Shown: piece after piece, positions 7,470-15,272 of the stretch
Layout: each line of letters opens with the position of its first letter
Position numbering within the stretch: position 1 is the stretch's first letter
Origin: Sporolactobacillus mangiferae
GTDB lineage: Bacteria > Bacillota > Bacilli > Bacillales > Sporolactobacillaceae
NCBI RefSeq assembly: GCF_023336505.1
Contig: NZ_JAMAST010000004.1
Coordinates: 62,001-126,000 of the forward strand
Length of the DNA stretch: 64,000 nucleotides
Reading direction: 5' to 3'
Translations under genes and position numbers: made by a program
The notes under the pieces: generated by a model
Database searches by the model: none
Told to the model about the DNA's origin: nothing
The model's input: the letters and a program-made list of their open reading frames with translations, nothing else

Positions 7470-7570
7470 TAAAACACGTTAGAAAAGGATTTTCAAGCGT
7501 ATTAGAGGGCAAAAGTACACAGCGGAAACACCTTGACTTACAAATAATAAGATGAGAGTGGGAAACAACT

Positions 7571-8500
7571 GTGAGTTTGTCAGGGGTTGATTTTTCTGTT
7601 ATCAGAAATTGGATCTATCGCAATGCTCGCCCTCTGGATTTAGCTAGATGGGCGTATCATTTTGAAGGCGGCTCTCAAGAAAATGTTCTAAATGCTTTAT
7701 CTGTGTATCAAAATCAAGACGGTGGATTTGGTCATGCTTTAGAGGCTGATTCATGGAATCCTAATTCAACACCAATCCAGACAGCAACAGCCATGGAAAT
7801 TCTTAGAGAAATTAATTTTGATGGCGAAAATCACCCACTCATTCATGGAATACTAAAGTATTTAGAAAGCGGGGTTGATTTTAGGGGTGGTAAATGGGAA
7901 AACACGGTTTCATCGAACAATGACTATCCCCAAGCCCCGTGGTGGCATACCGACTCAGATAGTGCAAACCGCAGGGAATACAATCCAACGGCTATTATAG
8001 CAGGATTCATTTTGGAACAGGCTGACAGGAACAGTGAAATTTATTTAAAAGGATTAGCCATTGCTCAGGAACTTTCAAAAGCATTTCTGGAAAATTCACA
8101 TTTGGAAATGCACCCGCTTTTATGCATGAACTGTATGCTCATGTCCATTGATAAAGCAGATTTACATGACGAGTTTGAATATGATCGTTTAAGTGAACGA
8201 TTACGTCAGCAGGTAAACGATCTGATAAAAAAAGACTTAAATATCTGGAACGACTATGGGTGCAAACCATCTGCATTTATTCAATCACCCGACAGTCCAT
8301 TTTATAAGGAAAACAAAGAATTTCTTATTAAAGAGCTTGATTATATCTTAGACACAAGAAATGCAGAAGGCATCTGGAATATAACATGGAGCTGGAATAA
8401 CTTTATTAAAGAATTCGCAATTAGTGAAAATTGGTGGAAAGCCAACATAGTTATTAAGAACATACGACTGCTTCAATCTTTTGGTAGAATTGAAAGTTAA
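7571..8500 (+). CDS. Hypothetical protein with squalene-cyclase/prenyltransferase-like toroid repeats
   Basis: About 309 residues from a GTG at 7571, preceded by a weak GAGAGTGGG. VYQNQDGGFGHALEAD near residue 45 is a QW-type (Q-x-x-D-G-G-F-G) repeat of the alpha-alpha toroid fold, with further helical repeats such as GGKWENTVSSNNDYPQAPWW and a C-terminal NAEGIWNITWSWNN. No catalytic DxDD motif of hopene cyclases is seen, so this is probably a relative with unknown function. Base composition is more A/T-rich than the neighbours. The gene lies between tRNA-Ala and a displaced copy of the tRNA 3' end, suggesting arrival by integration. Confidence 0.75.
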   Translation: MSLSGVDFSVIRNWIYRNARPLDLARWAYHFEGGSQENVLNALSVYQNQDGGFGHALEADSWNPNSTPIQTATAMEILREINFDGENHPLIHGILKYLESGVDFRGGKWENTVSSNNDYPQAPWWHTDSDSANRREYNPTAIIAGFILEQADRNSEIYLKGLAIAQELSKAFLENSHLEMHPLLCMNCMLMSIDKADLHDEFEYDRLSERLRQQVNDLIKKDLNIWNDYGCKPSAFIQSPDSPFYKENKEFLIKELDYILDTRNAEGIWNITWSWNNFIKEFAISENWWKANIVIKNIRLLQSFGRIES

Positions 8501-8549
8501 TGATTCATTGATCGCTATTGTTCAAAGAAGTATATTTCACTGAAACAGA

Positions 8550-8576
8550 GGTTTTCCGCATAGGGAAGCCTTTTTT
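8550..8576 (+). terminator. Terminator after the toroid-repeat gene
   Basis: GGTTTTCC (8550-8557) pairs with GGGAAGCC (8563-8570) using wobbles, followed by TTTTTT. Confidence 0.7.
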
Positions 8577-8729
8577 GTACTATAAGTTAAAGCTGTATAG
8601 CCCGGCTCACGGTGAAACTCTATTATGTTTTGGAGCGTGCGGAGCCATTGCGAAGTGCGCGACCTACATGAAATAAAGAAAAAAAACACGAGGTACCCTA
8701 TTTGGTTGTTGGATGGTTGCACAAAGAAA

Positions 8730-8759
8730 GTTCAGGAGTTCGAGCCCCCTATGGCTCCA
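8730..8759 (+). pseudogene. Displaced 3' fragment of a tRNA-Ala (attachment-site-like)
   Basis: GTTCAGGAGTTCGAGCCCCC and the following TATGGCTCCA reproduce the T-arm and 3' acceptor strand of tRNA-Ala, but no upstream tRNA body is present. One T-stem pair is mismatched. The segment from the intact tRNA to this fragment is 1.26 kb. A transcription terminator follows directly, as expected for the original end of the tRNA unit. The stretch 8577-8729 holds nothing else recognisable. Confidence 0.7.
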
Positions 8760-8773
8760 CATGGAAAAAACGG

Positions 8774-8814
8774 AAACAGCAGGATCGGTAATCGCCGATT
8801 CTGCTGTTTTCTTT
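8774..8814. terminator. Terminator (probably of the original tRNA transcript)
   Basis: AAACAGCAG-ATCGG pairs with CCGAT-CTGCTGTTT around GTAATCG, followed by TCTTT. It follows the tRNA 3' fragment by 15 bases and can also end the convergent DUF2383 transcript. Confidence 0.75.
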
Positions 8815-8881
8815 ATGTGGTGAATGGGGCACCAAGTAATTTTTAAATCGTTTTCAAAATTGAATGGGTTTCCGAAAATCA

Positions 8882-9322
8882 CTAAGATTGTACCTTTGCC
8901 GAACTTATCGATTTTAACTGTTTCACATGTTCTCGGTCTTGATCAAGCACGTGTCGAACCAATTCGAAACTTGCCGAAGATAAGTTTCCCCTCACCACTT
9001 TTTCAGCCATTTCAACACCAAGTGTCTCTCCCTTAATGGCCTTCTCCACAATTCCATCAACATCATCAGGTATTTGAAGACTTGAGATATATCCCTGAAT
9101 CGCACCGATCATTCCTTCACTGTCAACAGGAATACCGTTCAAATCCTGGATTCTTTTCGCGACATCCTGAGCCTGTGATTTGATGCCCTGCTGAATTGTC
9201 TGAAACTGCTGTTTTACTGACGCATCTCTTATTTTTACAAGAAAGCGCTCATAGGCATGAATCCCCATGTACAATCCCTTTAAAAGGTCATTCAAAGCCG
9301 TTATTTCTTCGCCGTTCACCAT
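8882..9322 (-). CDS. DUF2383 ferritin-like protein
   Basis: This 146-residue all-helical protein resembles the DUF2383/PA2169 family (four-helix, ferritin-like). Features include IHAYERFLVKIRDASVKQQF, QAQDVAKRIQDLNGIPVDSEG and a C-terminal FELVRHVLDQDREHVKQLK. Such proteins often accumulate in stationary-phase or spore-forming bacteria, and their reaction is unknown. The ATG at 9322 has an AAAAGGAGTGG ribosome binding site. The gene is monocistronic. Confidence 0.8.
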   Translation of the reverse strand: MVNGEEITALNDLLKGLYMGIHAYERFLVKIRDASVKQQFQTIQQGIKSQAQDVAKRIQDLNGIPVDSEGMIGAIQGYISSLQIPDDVDGIVEKAIKGETLGVEMAEKVVRGNLSSASFELVRHVLDQDREHVKQLKSISSAKVQS

Positions 9323-9400
9323 GAAAATCCACTCCTTTTCTCGGTATTATTCGTAAAGGCATTCTATAAAATACATACATCTCATATTCTTTTTTGGGGA

Positions 9401-9829
9401 TTAATCACTGTTTTTGTGAATCATGAGCATCCCTAAAGTAATGAGCAAAAATGCCGTTCCTGATAAAAAAGGAATGGTAATGAAGCCAAAGATTGCGAAC
9501 GTTTTTTCGGAACATGAATTGTCCGGAGAACAGACAGCTATTGCACTGAACGGTGGCAGCATTTGGAGCGCATAATGATAACATGCAAGCACAAATCCTG
9601 GTACAGAAATTGAAAGTACATAAATTCGAATGAATCGGTCATTGCGCAGATAGGCAAGCCCGAGAATAATAACGAGCGGATACATCAGAATGCGCTGATA
9701 CCAGCACAATGTGCAGGGTGTCCAATGCATGACTTCGCTGAAAAATAAGCTGCCGCCCGTTGCAATGATCGCGACAATCCAGGAAAAAAGCAAAAAATAG
9801 CTGTTCGGAATCTTGCCCACTTGATTCAT
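9401..9829 (-). CDS. bdbC: Disulfide bond formation protein, DsbB/BdbC family
   Basis: About 142 residues from ATG 9829. Four membrane helices are visible, with the DsbB motif WTPCTLCWYQRILMYPLVI (active CxxC, residues about 36-54) and a second extracytoplasmic cysteine pair, CSPDNSCSE (about 100-108). It would reoxidise a thioredoxin-like BdbD partner and pass electrons to menaquinone. No bdbD is adjacent. The frame is open farther upstream to 10135, but family alignment (MNQVGKIPNSYFLLFSW) and overlap with the divergent pentapeptide gene argue for the short start, although GGGG directly abuts the ATG. Confidence 0.9.
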   Translation of the reverse strand: MNQVGKIPNSYFLLFSWIVAIIATGGSLFFSEVMHWTPCTLCWYQRILMYPLVIILGLAYLRNDRFIRIYVLSISVPGFVLACYHYALQMLPPFSAIAVCSPDNSCSEKTFAIFGFITIPFLSGTAFLLITLGMLMIHKNSD

Positions 9830-9943
9830 CCCCGTACATACTCGTTGGTTATTTAATCGTTTGCATGATACACTCATTGTAATTGAAAAACTTTCTTTTG
9901 GAAATGAATGGCACCGGAGTTTTTTATGAAAGGATGGAAATCC

Positions 9944-10549
9944 ATGGATCAAACAGCACCGATTGAAAATCAGACGCTTATGCTTGAAGATCTCGAAGAA
10001 GGTGCACTGCTTGAGCATTGCAAAATCGACAGCCGCCAGGAACGAAAGCTGGTTAGCGACATCCGTTTCAGCCATTGCATCTTTCTGTTCGATGATTTTA
10101 CAAAAACAGAGCTGCTTGACTGCTCTTTTACCCACTGTGAGTTTTCAAACTTTACGTTTGAGAAGGCAATTCTTTATCGAGATACATTTTCCGCATGCAA
10201 ATTACTCGGGACGAATTTCATCCAGGCAACGTTTAAAGACACCGTTTTTTCGGATTGCCTGATGACTTATGCTAACTTTTCAGAAGCAAAATTCACTGGC
10301 GTTACATTCGAGACGGACAAACTGAATGACAGCTCCTTTCAGAATGTCACGATGAAAAAAATGAAGTTCGAGCACTCGGTCATGGACAGTGCCGATTTCA
10401 GCGAATCATCACTGAAAGGCATTAATCTGTCCACGTGTGAGTTTTCGACGCTTCGTATCGATGTTGCGCGCGCACAGGGGCTTAAAATCAACCAGTTTCA
10501 GGCAGCAAGCCTGATTTCATCGTTCGGCATTCAAGTCGTTGATCCATAA
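9944..10549 (+). CDS. Pentapeptide-repeat protein
   Basis: About 201 residues. From about residue 40 onward successive A/C(D/N)F/L-x-x repeats are visible, for example CSFTHCEFSNFTFEKA, TNFIQATFKDTVFSDC, ANFSEAKFTGVTF and ADFSESSLKGINLSTCEF, predicting a right-handed quadrilateral beta-helix. Some such proteins mimic DNA and protect gyrase (Qnr, MfpA); others have unknown roles, and the sequence does not separate them. ATG 9944 is chosen because AAAGGATGG lies 8 bases upstream. The gene is divergent from bdbC. Confidence 0.85.
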   Translation: MDQTAPIENQTLMLEDLEEGALLEHCKIDSRQERKLVSDIRFSHCIFLFDDFTKTELLDCSFTHCEFSNFTFEKAILYRDTFSACKLLGTNFIQATFKDTVFSDCLMTYANFSEAKFTGVTFETDKLNDSSFQNVTMKKMKFEHSVMDSADFSESSLKGINLSTCEFSTLRIDVARAQGLKINQFQAASLISSFGIQVVDP

Positions 10550-10563
10550 TACAGTGTAAAACG

Positions 10564-10601
10564 AAGCAGCATGGCCCCTCTATTGCCGGACCATGCTGCT
10601 T
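10564..10601. terminator. Bidirectional terminator
   Basis: The 10-bp perfect arms AGCAGCATGG (10565-10574) and CCATGCTGCT (10591-10600) lie between the convergent pentapeptide and small basic protein genes. TTTT-rich sequence lies on the minus-strand exit. Confidence 0.75.
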
Positions 10602-10612
10602 ATCTATACTGA

Positions 10613-10753
10613 TTATTTAGTACCCGATACTTTTGCGGCTGCCAGTCGCCGTTCATCCAGAATTCTGTCAATTCTGCTGAGCGCCTGTCCATTTCTTAAA
10701 ATTTCTTCTTTATTACGCTTTACAAGCTGCATGAACGTCTCTTTTTTTCTCAT
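10613..10753 (-). CDS. Small Fbp-like basic protein (46 aa)
   Basis: The 46-residue product starts MRKKETFMQLVKRNKEEIL and continues with LSRIDRILDERRLAAAK. It is highly basic and helical and resembles the Fur-regulated basic proteins FbpA/FbpB of Bacillus (R-x-F-x-x-L-V-x-x-N-K-x-E-L-L...I-x-x-R-x-x-x-R). Those proteins act with the FsrA small RNA in iron sparing. GGAAGGGATG lies upstream with good spacing, and a terminator follows. No clear Fur box was found, so iron control is inferred only from family resemblance. Confidence 0.65.
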   Translation of the reverse strand: MRKKETFMQLVKRNKEEILRNGQALSRIDRILDERRLAAAKVSGTK

Positions 10754-10862
10754 AAAAATCATCCCTTCCTGATTGTATCTTCATCATAACGTTTGTTTTT
10801 GAATAGACGATTAAAGAATGATGTAAATTTTTTGATTTTTATATAATTTATCTGCTTTTAAT

Positions 10863-11960
10863 TCAGTGTGCCATGCGTTTTTTTCTGGATTCCTTGTCAA
10901 GATCGAAACTGAATGAAAAGTTGTCCTTATTCTTCTTAAACACATGCGTGCGATGAACCTGCGGCGAAAAAGTGCGCACGTAGACTTTGTCATGCGTCAG
11001 GTCAAAGCCGAGCACACGAATATAGCCCTGACCGCCCTTGACAGACTGATAATCCGACAGAATCTGCATCACTTTTCGGTCCGGTTTACCGTCGAGATCA
11101 TCATCAATTTTATCCACACGGCGGGCTGCGCCGTATCTGTGTCCGTTCATGACCATCCGGACGTTGGGATTTACCCGTACCACGCGCTCAAACAGCATCT
11201 GTCCTTCACTGCTTCGCTTTCCGTAACTCCCCAGATAGTCATGAAAAAACAAGATGGCAATTCGGTTACGGTATTGATGCAGAATATGATTCATCCAGGC
11301 AATTTCTTCACCGCCGATGTCCCAGCCCATCCCAAGCATGATATATTTTTGCCCGTTTGTGTTAATCAAGTCATAGTGTCCCTTATTATTATCGTAAGAA
11401 CCACCGTACCACGGATTCCACATATATCGGGATTCACCGAAATAATGGTCAAAGATCCGATAGTTTTTGTGAAAACCGACATCGTGGTTGCCGGTGATAA
11501 TGCCATACGGTACTCTTGATTCATCGAGAATACGCATGGCCTGGTCCGCGTTCTTCCATTGATAAGGCCGATTATAATTATCGACAATATCGCCAAGATG
11601 AAAAATATAGCGAAGCTTCAAGGCATCACGATTGGTAACAAACCAGCGATTCATTCGTTTGAATATATCTGGATGTGATCGGCTGTAATACTGCGTATCC
11701 GGCAGGACGCCAAATGTAAAATCTACGGAATCGATGCCCTTAAACAATTTATGTGCGACCTTGGGTTCATCGCGGGGTTTCGGAACCGGCTGCCTGAAAA
11801 CCGTATGCCGTATATATTGCCTGGCGTTGACTTCGAGCACGGCCGGTTTGCGCTTCTCCCCAGGATAGAGACTGAGAATTCCTGAAATAACGCAGCACAG
11901 AAACATAAAAAGAATCATTACTTTGATCGCTATATTATCGGTCCAATGGTGTCGGTGCAT
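10863..11960 (-). CDS. Membrane-anchored calcineurin-like metallophosphoesterase
   Basis: About 365 residues. An N-terminal hydrophobic segment (VMILFMFLCCVISGILSLY, about residues 14-32) suggests a signal anchor. It is followed by the metallophosphoesterase motifs GVLPDTQYY (D-x-Q/H), FHLGDIVDNY (GDxxD), GITGNHDVG (GNHD), FFHDYLG and MNGHRYGA (GHxH-like). It probably hydrolyses a phosphoester outside the membrane; the substrate is unknown. ATG 11960 (MHRHHW) has GGGAG 7 bases upstream; an ATG two codons earlier is possible. The 341-base stretch up to the next gene contains only a terminator. Confidence 0.88.
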   Translation of the reverse strand: MHRHHWTDNIAIKVMILFMFLCCVISGILSLYPGEKRKPAVLEVNARQYIRHTVFRQPVPKPRDEPKVAHKLFKGIDSVDFTFGVLPDTQYYSRSHPDIFKRMNRWFVTNRDALKLRYIFHLGDIVDNYNRPYQWKNADQAMRILDESRVPYGIITGNHDVGFHKNYRIFDHYFGESRYMWNPWYGGSYDNNKGHYDLINTNGQKYIMLGMGWDIGGEEIAWMNHILHQYRNRIAILFFHDYLGSYGKRSSEGQMLFERVVRVNPNVRMVMNGHRYGAARRVDKIDDDLDGKPDRKVMQILSDYQSVKGGQGYIRVLGFDLTHDKVYVRTFSPQVHRTHVFKKNKDNFSFSFDLDKESRKKRMAH

Positions 11961-12101
11961 AGACATGCTCCCTTCCGTTTCGGAAGACCAGCTCGCCGCA
12001 TGCGGGCAGGCATTCAATTTCTCTCGGGTACATGCGCCTGATTACGCTCCCGCATGTACATCTTTTCTTAACCTGCTCTGTTTGTCCGGATTGCATGCAA
12101 T

Positions 12102-12142
12102 AAAAAAGAACTTTTCTTCATAAAAGGAGAAAAGTTCTTTTT
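12102..12142 (-). terminator. Terminator of the Opp/M20 operon
   Basis: The 13-bp perfect arms AAAGAACTTTTCT and AGAAAAGTTCTTT (12105-12117/12128-12140) are followed on the minus strand by TTTATTG. It lies about 160 bases beyond the stop of the last M20 gene. Confidence 0.85.
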
Positions 12143-12301
12143 GCAGTATTCGCATTATATGAAATTTAAAAATCAGCTTTTCTAATCAGATGCTGGCAAA
12201 GCTTCTAACTTAATTGTTGTTTAACCGCTGAAAGAATCATACGGTTTTCCGCCGCCTGGCCCATTTATAAACATGACTTGCCTGTAAAACAACGATTGTC
12301 T

Positions 12302-13720
12302 TTAGTGTACCGGTGGTTTCACATCCGCCGGAATCAGGCATTCATAGGTTTCTCCGCCGAGCCGTTCTTTAAATTCACGAGTCGCATCGGCAAGAAGATC
12401 CGGATCTTCAATCGTTTTTATCGCTGTACATGCCATCGCCTGTCCGGCATATAAAGCAGCATTCAAAGCGTAGTCCTGAGTCCCCTGGGCAACCACCTGC
12501 CATGTATGCGGGACCGTTGCAAATGCCCAGGTCGCGGTGAAACATTGTGCAGTCGGAACATTCCAGCTGACATCGGAAACATCGGTTGAACCCGTCATGA
12601 ACTGGTCTTCAGCGGGACAGGGAATCACCCAATCCGCAATTGGCTTCTCAGCAATCTGATCACGTTGATCCGGTGTCAGAAATTGCTTTGCAAAATTCTT
12701 TTCATTATCGCCGATGGAGGTGTAAATGTCTTTAAGGAACGCGAGATCTCGTTCAGATGGTTTCGGGAAACCAATCTTCTCCATAAAGTCGGCCATCACC
12801 TGATGCAGTGTTTTGTTGGGAATCAGGTTGCAGCAGCCACCTTCGATCTGATAACTCATCTCTGTCCCAGTCATCAGTGCCGCCCCTTTTGCAATATTGA
12901 CCACTCTTTCAAAAAGTTTCTTCACCGCACTCGGCTGCGGCGAACGCACAAGAAAGCGTTCCTCGGCTATGGCCTGTACAACATTTGGTGAGACACCGCC
13001 AGTATTCGTGACCGCATAATGGATACGCGCGTGTTCTTCCATGTGCTCGCGCAGATAATTGACGCCGATATTCATCAGTTCAAGCGCATCCAAAGCGCTG
13101 CGTCCGAGCTCCGGCAATGCGGCAGCATGTGCACTTATGCCTTTGAATGTGAAACGTGCTTCAATAACCGCGTTGGATGAGAGATGCTGAACGGCATTTC
13201 TGGAATCCGGATGCCAGGAAAACGCAGCGTCAACATCTTTAAAACAACCTTCACGGGCCATATATGCTTTGCCATTGCCGCTTTCTTCAGCTGGACAGCC
13301 GTAATAGCGAACGGTCCCTTTTAACCCGTGCTTGATCAAATATTCTTTAACCGCAAAGGCGGCGGCAAGAGAACCGACACCAAGCAGGTTGTGTCCGCAG
13401 CCGTGTCCATTGCCATTAAGCACAATTGGGTCGTGGACGGTTCGATCCCGCTTCTGGCTTAATCCGGCAAGTGCATCAAATTCGCCAAGAAAAGCAATGA
13501 CCGGCTTTCCATGTCCATAGCTGCCAACAAAACCGGTCTTCAGGCCGGCAATCCCCTGTGCAACGTGAAAGCCTTCATTTTCCAGAGCCTTGCTTAAAAG
13601 TGACGCCGATTTAACTTCACCAAAATGGAGTTCTGCAAACGTCCATACCTGCTCGCTCAATGCCTGATACGCTGTTCTCTTCTCATCAATCATCTTCTTG
13701 ATGTCTTCGATTAAGCCCAT
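12302..13720 (-). CDS. abgB: M20 amidohydrolase, AbgB-like
   Basis: This 472-residue protein matches aminobenzoyl-glutamate utilisation protein B-type M20 enzymes. Zinc-site motifs are FLGEFDALAGLSQ, NGNGHGCGHNLLG and YYGCPAEESGNGK, with the dimerisation-domain histidine in GISAHAAALPELG. The distinctive C-terminal block TGSTDVSDVSWNVPTAQ is typical of AbgB rather than of other M20 branches. It should hydrolyse an N-acyl-amino-acid amide bond; p-aminobenzoyl-glutamate is the E. coli substrate but is not proven here. It is the last gene of the transporter operon, 24 bases after the dipeptidase-like M20 gene, followed by a strong terminator. Confidence 0.88.
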   Translation of the reverse strand: MGLIEDIKKMIDEKRTAYQALSEQVWTFAELHFGEVKSASLLSKALENEGFHVAQGIAGLKTGFVGSYGHGKPVIAFLGEFDALAGLSQKRDRTVHDPIVLNGNGHGCGHNLLGVGSLAAAFAVKEYLIKHGLKGTVRYYGCPAEESGNGKAYMAREGCFKDVDAAFSWHPDSRNAVQHLSSNAVIEARFTFKGISAHAAALPELGRSALDALELMNIGVNYLREHMEEHARIHYAVTNTGGVSPNVVQAIAEERFLVRSPQPSAVKKLFERVVNIAKGAALMTGTEMSYQIEGGCCNLIPNKTLHQVMADFMEKIGFPKPSERDLAFLKDIYTSIGDNEKNFAKQFLTPDQRDQIAEKPIADWVIPCPAEDQFMTGSTDVSDVSWNVPTAQCFTATWAFATVPHTWQVVAQGTQDYALNAALYAGQAMACTAIKTIEDPDLLADATREFKERLGGETYECLIPADVKPPVH

Positions 13721-13744
13721 GCTTCATTCTCCTCCGTCACGTTT

Positions 13745-15121
13745 TTATCGATTCGCAAATTCAGTGAGCAAATAAGCCATGTGCAGACTGCCGTCTATAT
13801 AATCTTTAATCCGGATGGACTCGTTCGGAGCATGAGCCTTTGATTGTGCCCAGCCAACACCGGTGCTGACAATCGGAAGATGCAGATATTCATTAAATAC
13901 ATACATGGGACCGGTACCCGCCGATGTCGGATTCAGCACTGCTTCAGACTGATAAGCCTGCTCTGCTGTTTCTTTCACCAGCTTTAAGAACGGATCATGG
14001 ATGTCGGAGAAAAAAGCCCGCTGTGACTCAATAAGTTCGATTTTAACATCGGAAAATCCGTGACGCGCCAGGTGACGCTCAAAACATTTGAGCAGATGCT
14101 CGCCGGTCTGGCCGGGAACCATTCGGCAGTCAATTTTAGCCATCGCTTCTTTTGGCAGCACGGTTTTCGCTCCTTCTCCCGTATACCCGCTGATCATACC
14201 GCAAATGGTCATCGTCGGATGAAGCATCAGCGCGTCCTGCGGTACTTCTCCGCGCGCTTCGGTAATTAACGGCCGTTTCAAACCAAACGTATCCACCAGT
14301 GCCTGCTTTTCAAACGGAATGCCGCGTACTGTCTGCAGAAGTTCGGCATCCGCTTCTTCGATTTCATCGAAAAAACCCTCGACCGTAATATCATTATTTT
14401 GATTTTTCATGCTGGATAAAGCCTGGACAAGACGCCACGCCGGATTGTCGATGACTGCTGCAAGCGATGAGTGAATATCAATATCCGCGCTTTTCGTCGA
14501 CATTTCGAAATAAGCGGAGCCTTTGATACCGGCAAACAGTTCGACCCGTTCAGCAGCATCCTTATTGCCGAATTCCCAGATACATGCATCCGCCTGAAAA
14601 AGTTCGGCATACTTTTTTAAATAGGCAGGAAGGCCCGGACTGCCGATTTCCTCCTCGCCTTCGATTAAAAACTTTATATTGCAAGGAAGCCCATCCGTTT
14701 TCTCCAATGCTTTAATAGCCGCCAGACGCTGCATGAGCGTGCCCTTATTATCCGCGGTACCGCGCGCGTACAATATGCCGTCTTTTACGGTCGGCTCAAA
14801 CGGATCGGAATGCCACTCATCAAGTGGTTCCGGTGGCTGGACATCATAGTGGTCATAGAAAAGCAGTGTTTTCTCTTTGTTTCCGCGTTCATCTGCCGCA
14901 AGGAACCCATAGATCACCGGATTTCCTCCCAGATCATCAAGCACCTTAACCTCTGCCCCGAGACCTTTAAGCAGTTCAGAGACAAATCGTACGGTTTCCG
15001 GTATAGTCAGATGCTGCGCGGAAACGGTCTTAAGCCGCAAGTAATCAAACAGGGTGTCCATAGACTTTTTTGCTTGTTTAACTACTTCATCATCGAGCCG
15101 TTTTTTCTTGCTCTCATCCAT
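13745..15121 (-). CDS. M20 dipeptidase-like metallopeptidase
   Basis: About 458 residues, similar to the PepV/CNDP-type M20 dipeptidases: LLFYDHYDVQPPEPLDEW (first zinc ligand), YARGTADNKGTL (bridging Asp), FLIEGEEEIGSPG (catalytic Glu and ligand) and DIHSS at the lid domain. It probably splits dipeptides or related amides brought in by the neighbouring ABC transporter. The start is uncertain: the frame is open up to a TTG at 15214, but that lies inside a terminator-like inverted repeat, so ATG 15121 is taken even though its ribosome binding site is weak. Confidence 0.87.
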   Translation of the reverse strand: MDESKKKRLDDEVVKQAKKSMDTLFDYLRLKTVSAQHLTIPETVRFVSELLKGLGAEVKVLDDLGGNPVIYGFLAADERGNKEKTLLFYDHYDVQPPEPLDEWHSDPFEPTVKDGILYARGTADNKGTLMQRLAAIKALEKTDGLPCNIKFLIEGEEEIGSPGLPAYLKKYAELFQADACIWEFGNKDAAERVELFAGIKGSAYFEMSTKSADIDIHSSLAAVIDNPAWRLVQALSSMKNQNNDITVEGFFDEIEEADAELLQTVRGIPFEKQALVDTFGLKRPLITEARGEVPQDALMLHPTMTICGMISGYTGEGAKTVLPKEAMAKIDCRMVPGQTGEHLLKCFERHLARHGFSDVKIELIESQRAFFSDIHDPFLKLVKETAEQAYQSEAVLNPTSAGTGPMYVFNEYLHLPIVSTGVGWAQSKAHAPNESIRIKDYIDGSLHMAYLLTEFANR

Positions 15122-15195
15122 CAGTTCATCGCTTCTTTCATGTTTGCTGTGGGCGCCGTTAAGTGTCGATGCTGATGATCGCAGACGCCGATAAA

Positions 15196-15233
15196 ATTTA
15201 AACAGCTGGCCCAAAGTGAGCAGCTGTTTAAAT
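15196..15233 (-). terminator. Inverted repeat after the oppA-like gene
   Basis: The perfect 13-bp arms ATTTAAACAGCTG (15196-15208) and CAGCTGTTTAAAT (15221-15233) surround a 12-base loop, 40 bases after the substrate-binding protein stop. Followed by TTTTAT on the minus strand, it probably lowers expression of the two downstream M20 genes relative to the binding protein. Confidence 0.7.
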
Positions 15234-15272
15234 GGTGTTATTGAATGTTTTCAAAGAGGTACGCGTAGCAGC

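Noticed and set aside
9830-10135. N-terminal extension of the BdbC-like protein
   Set aside because: It overlaps the divergent pentapeptide gene and does not match the family, whose homology starts at ATG 9829.
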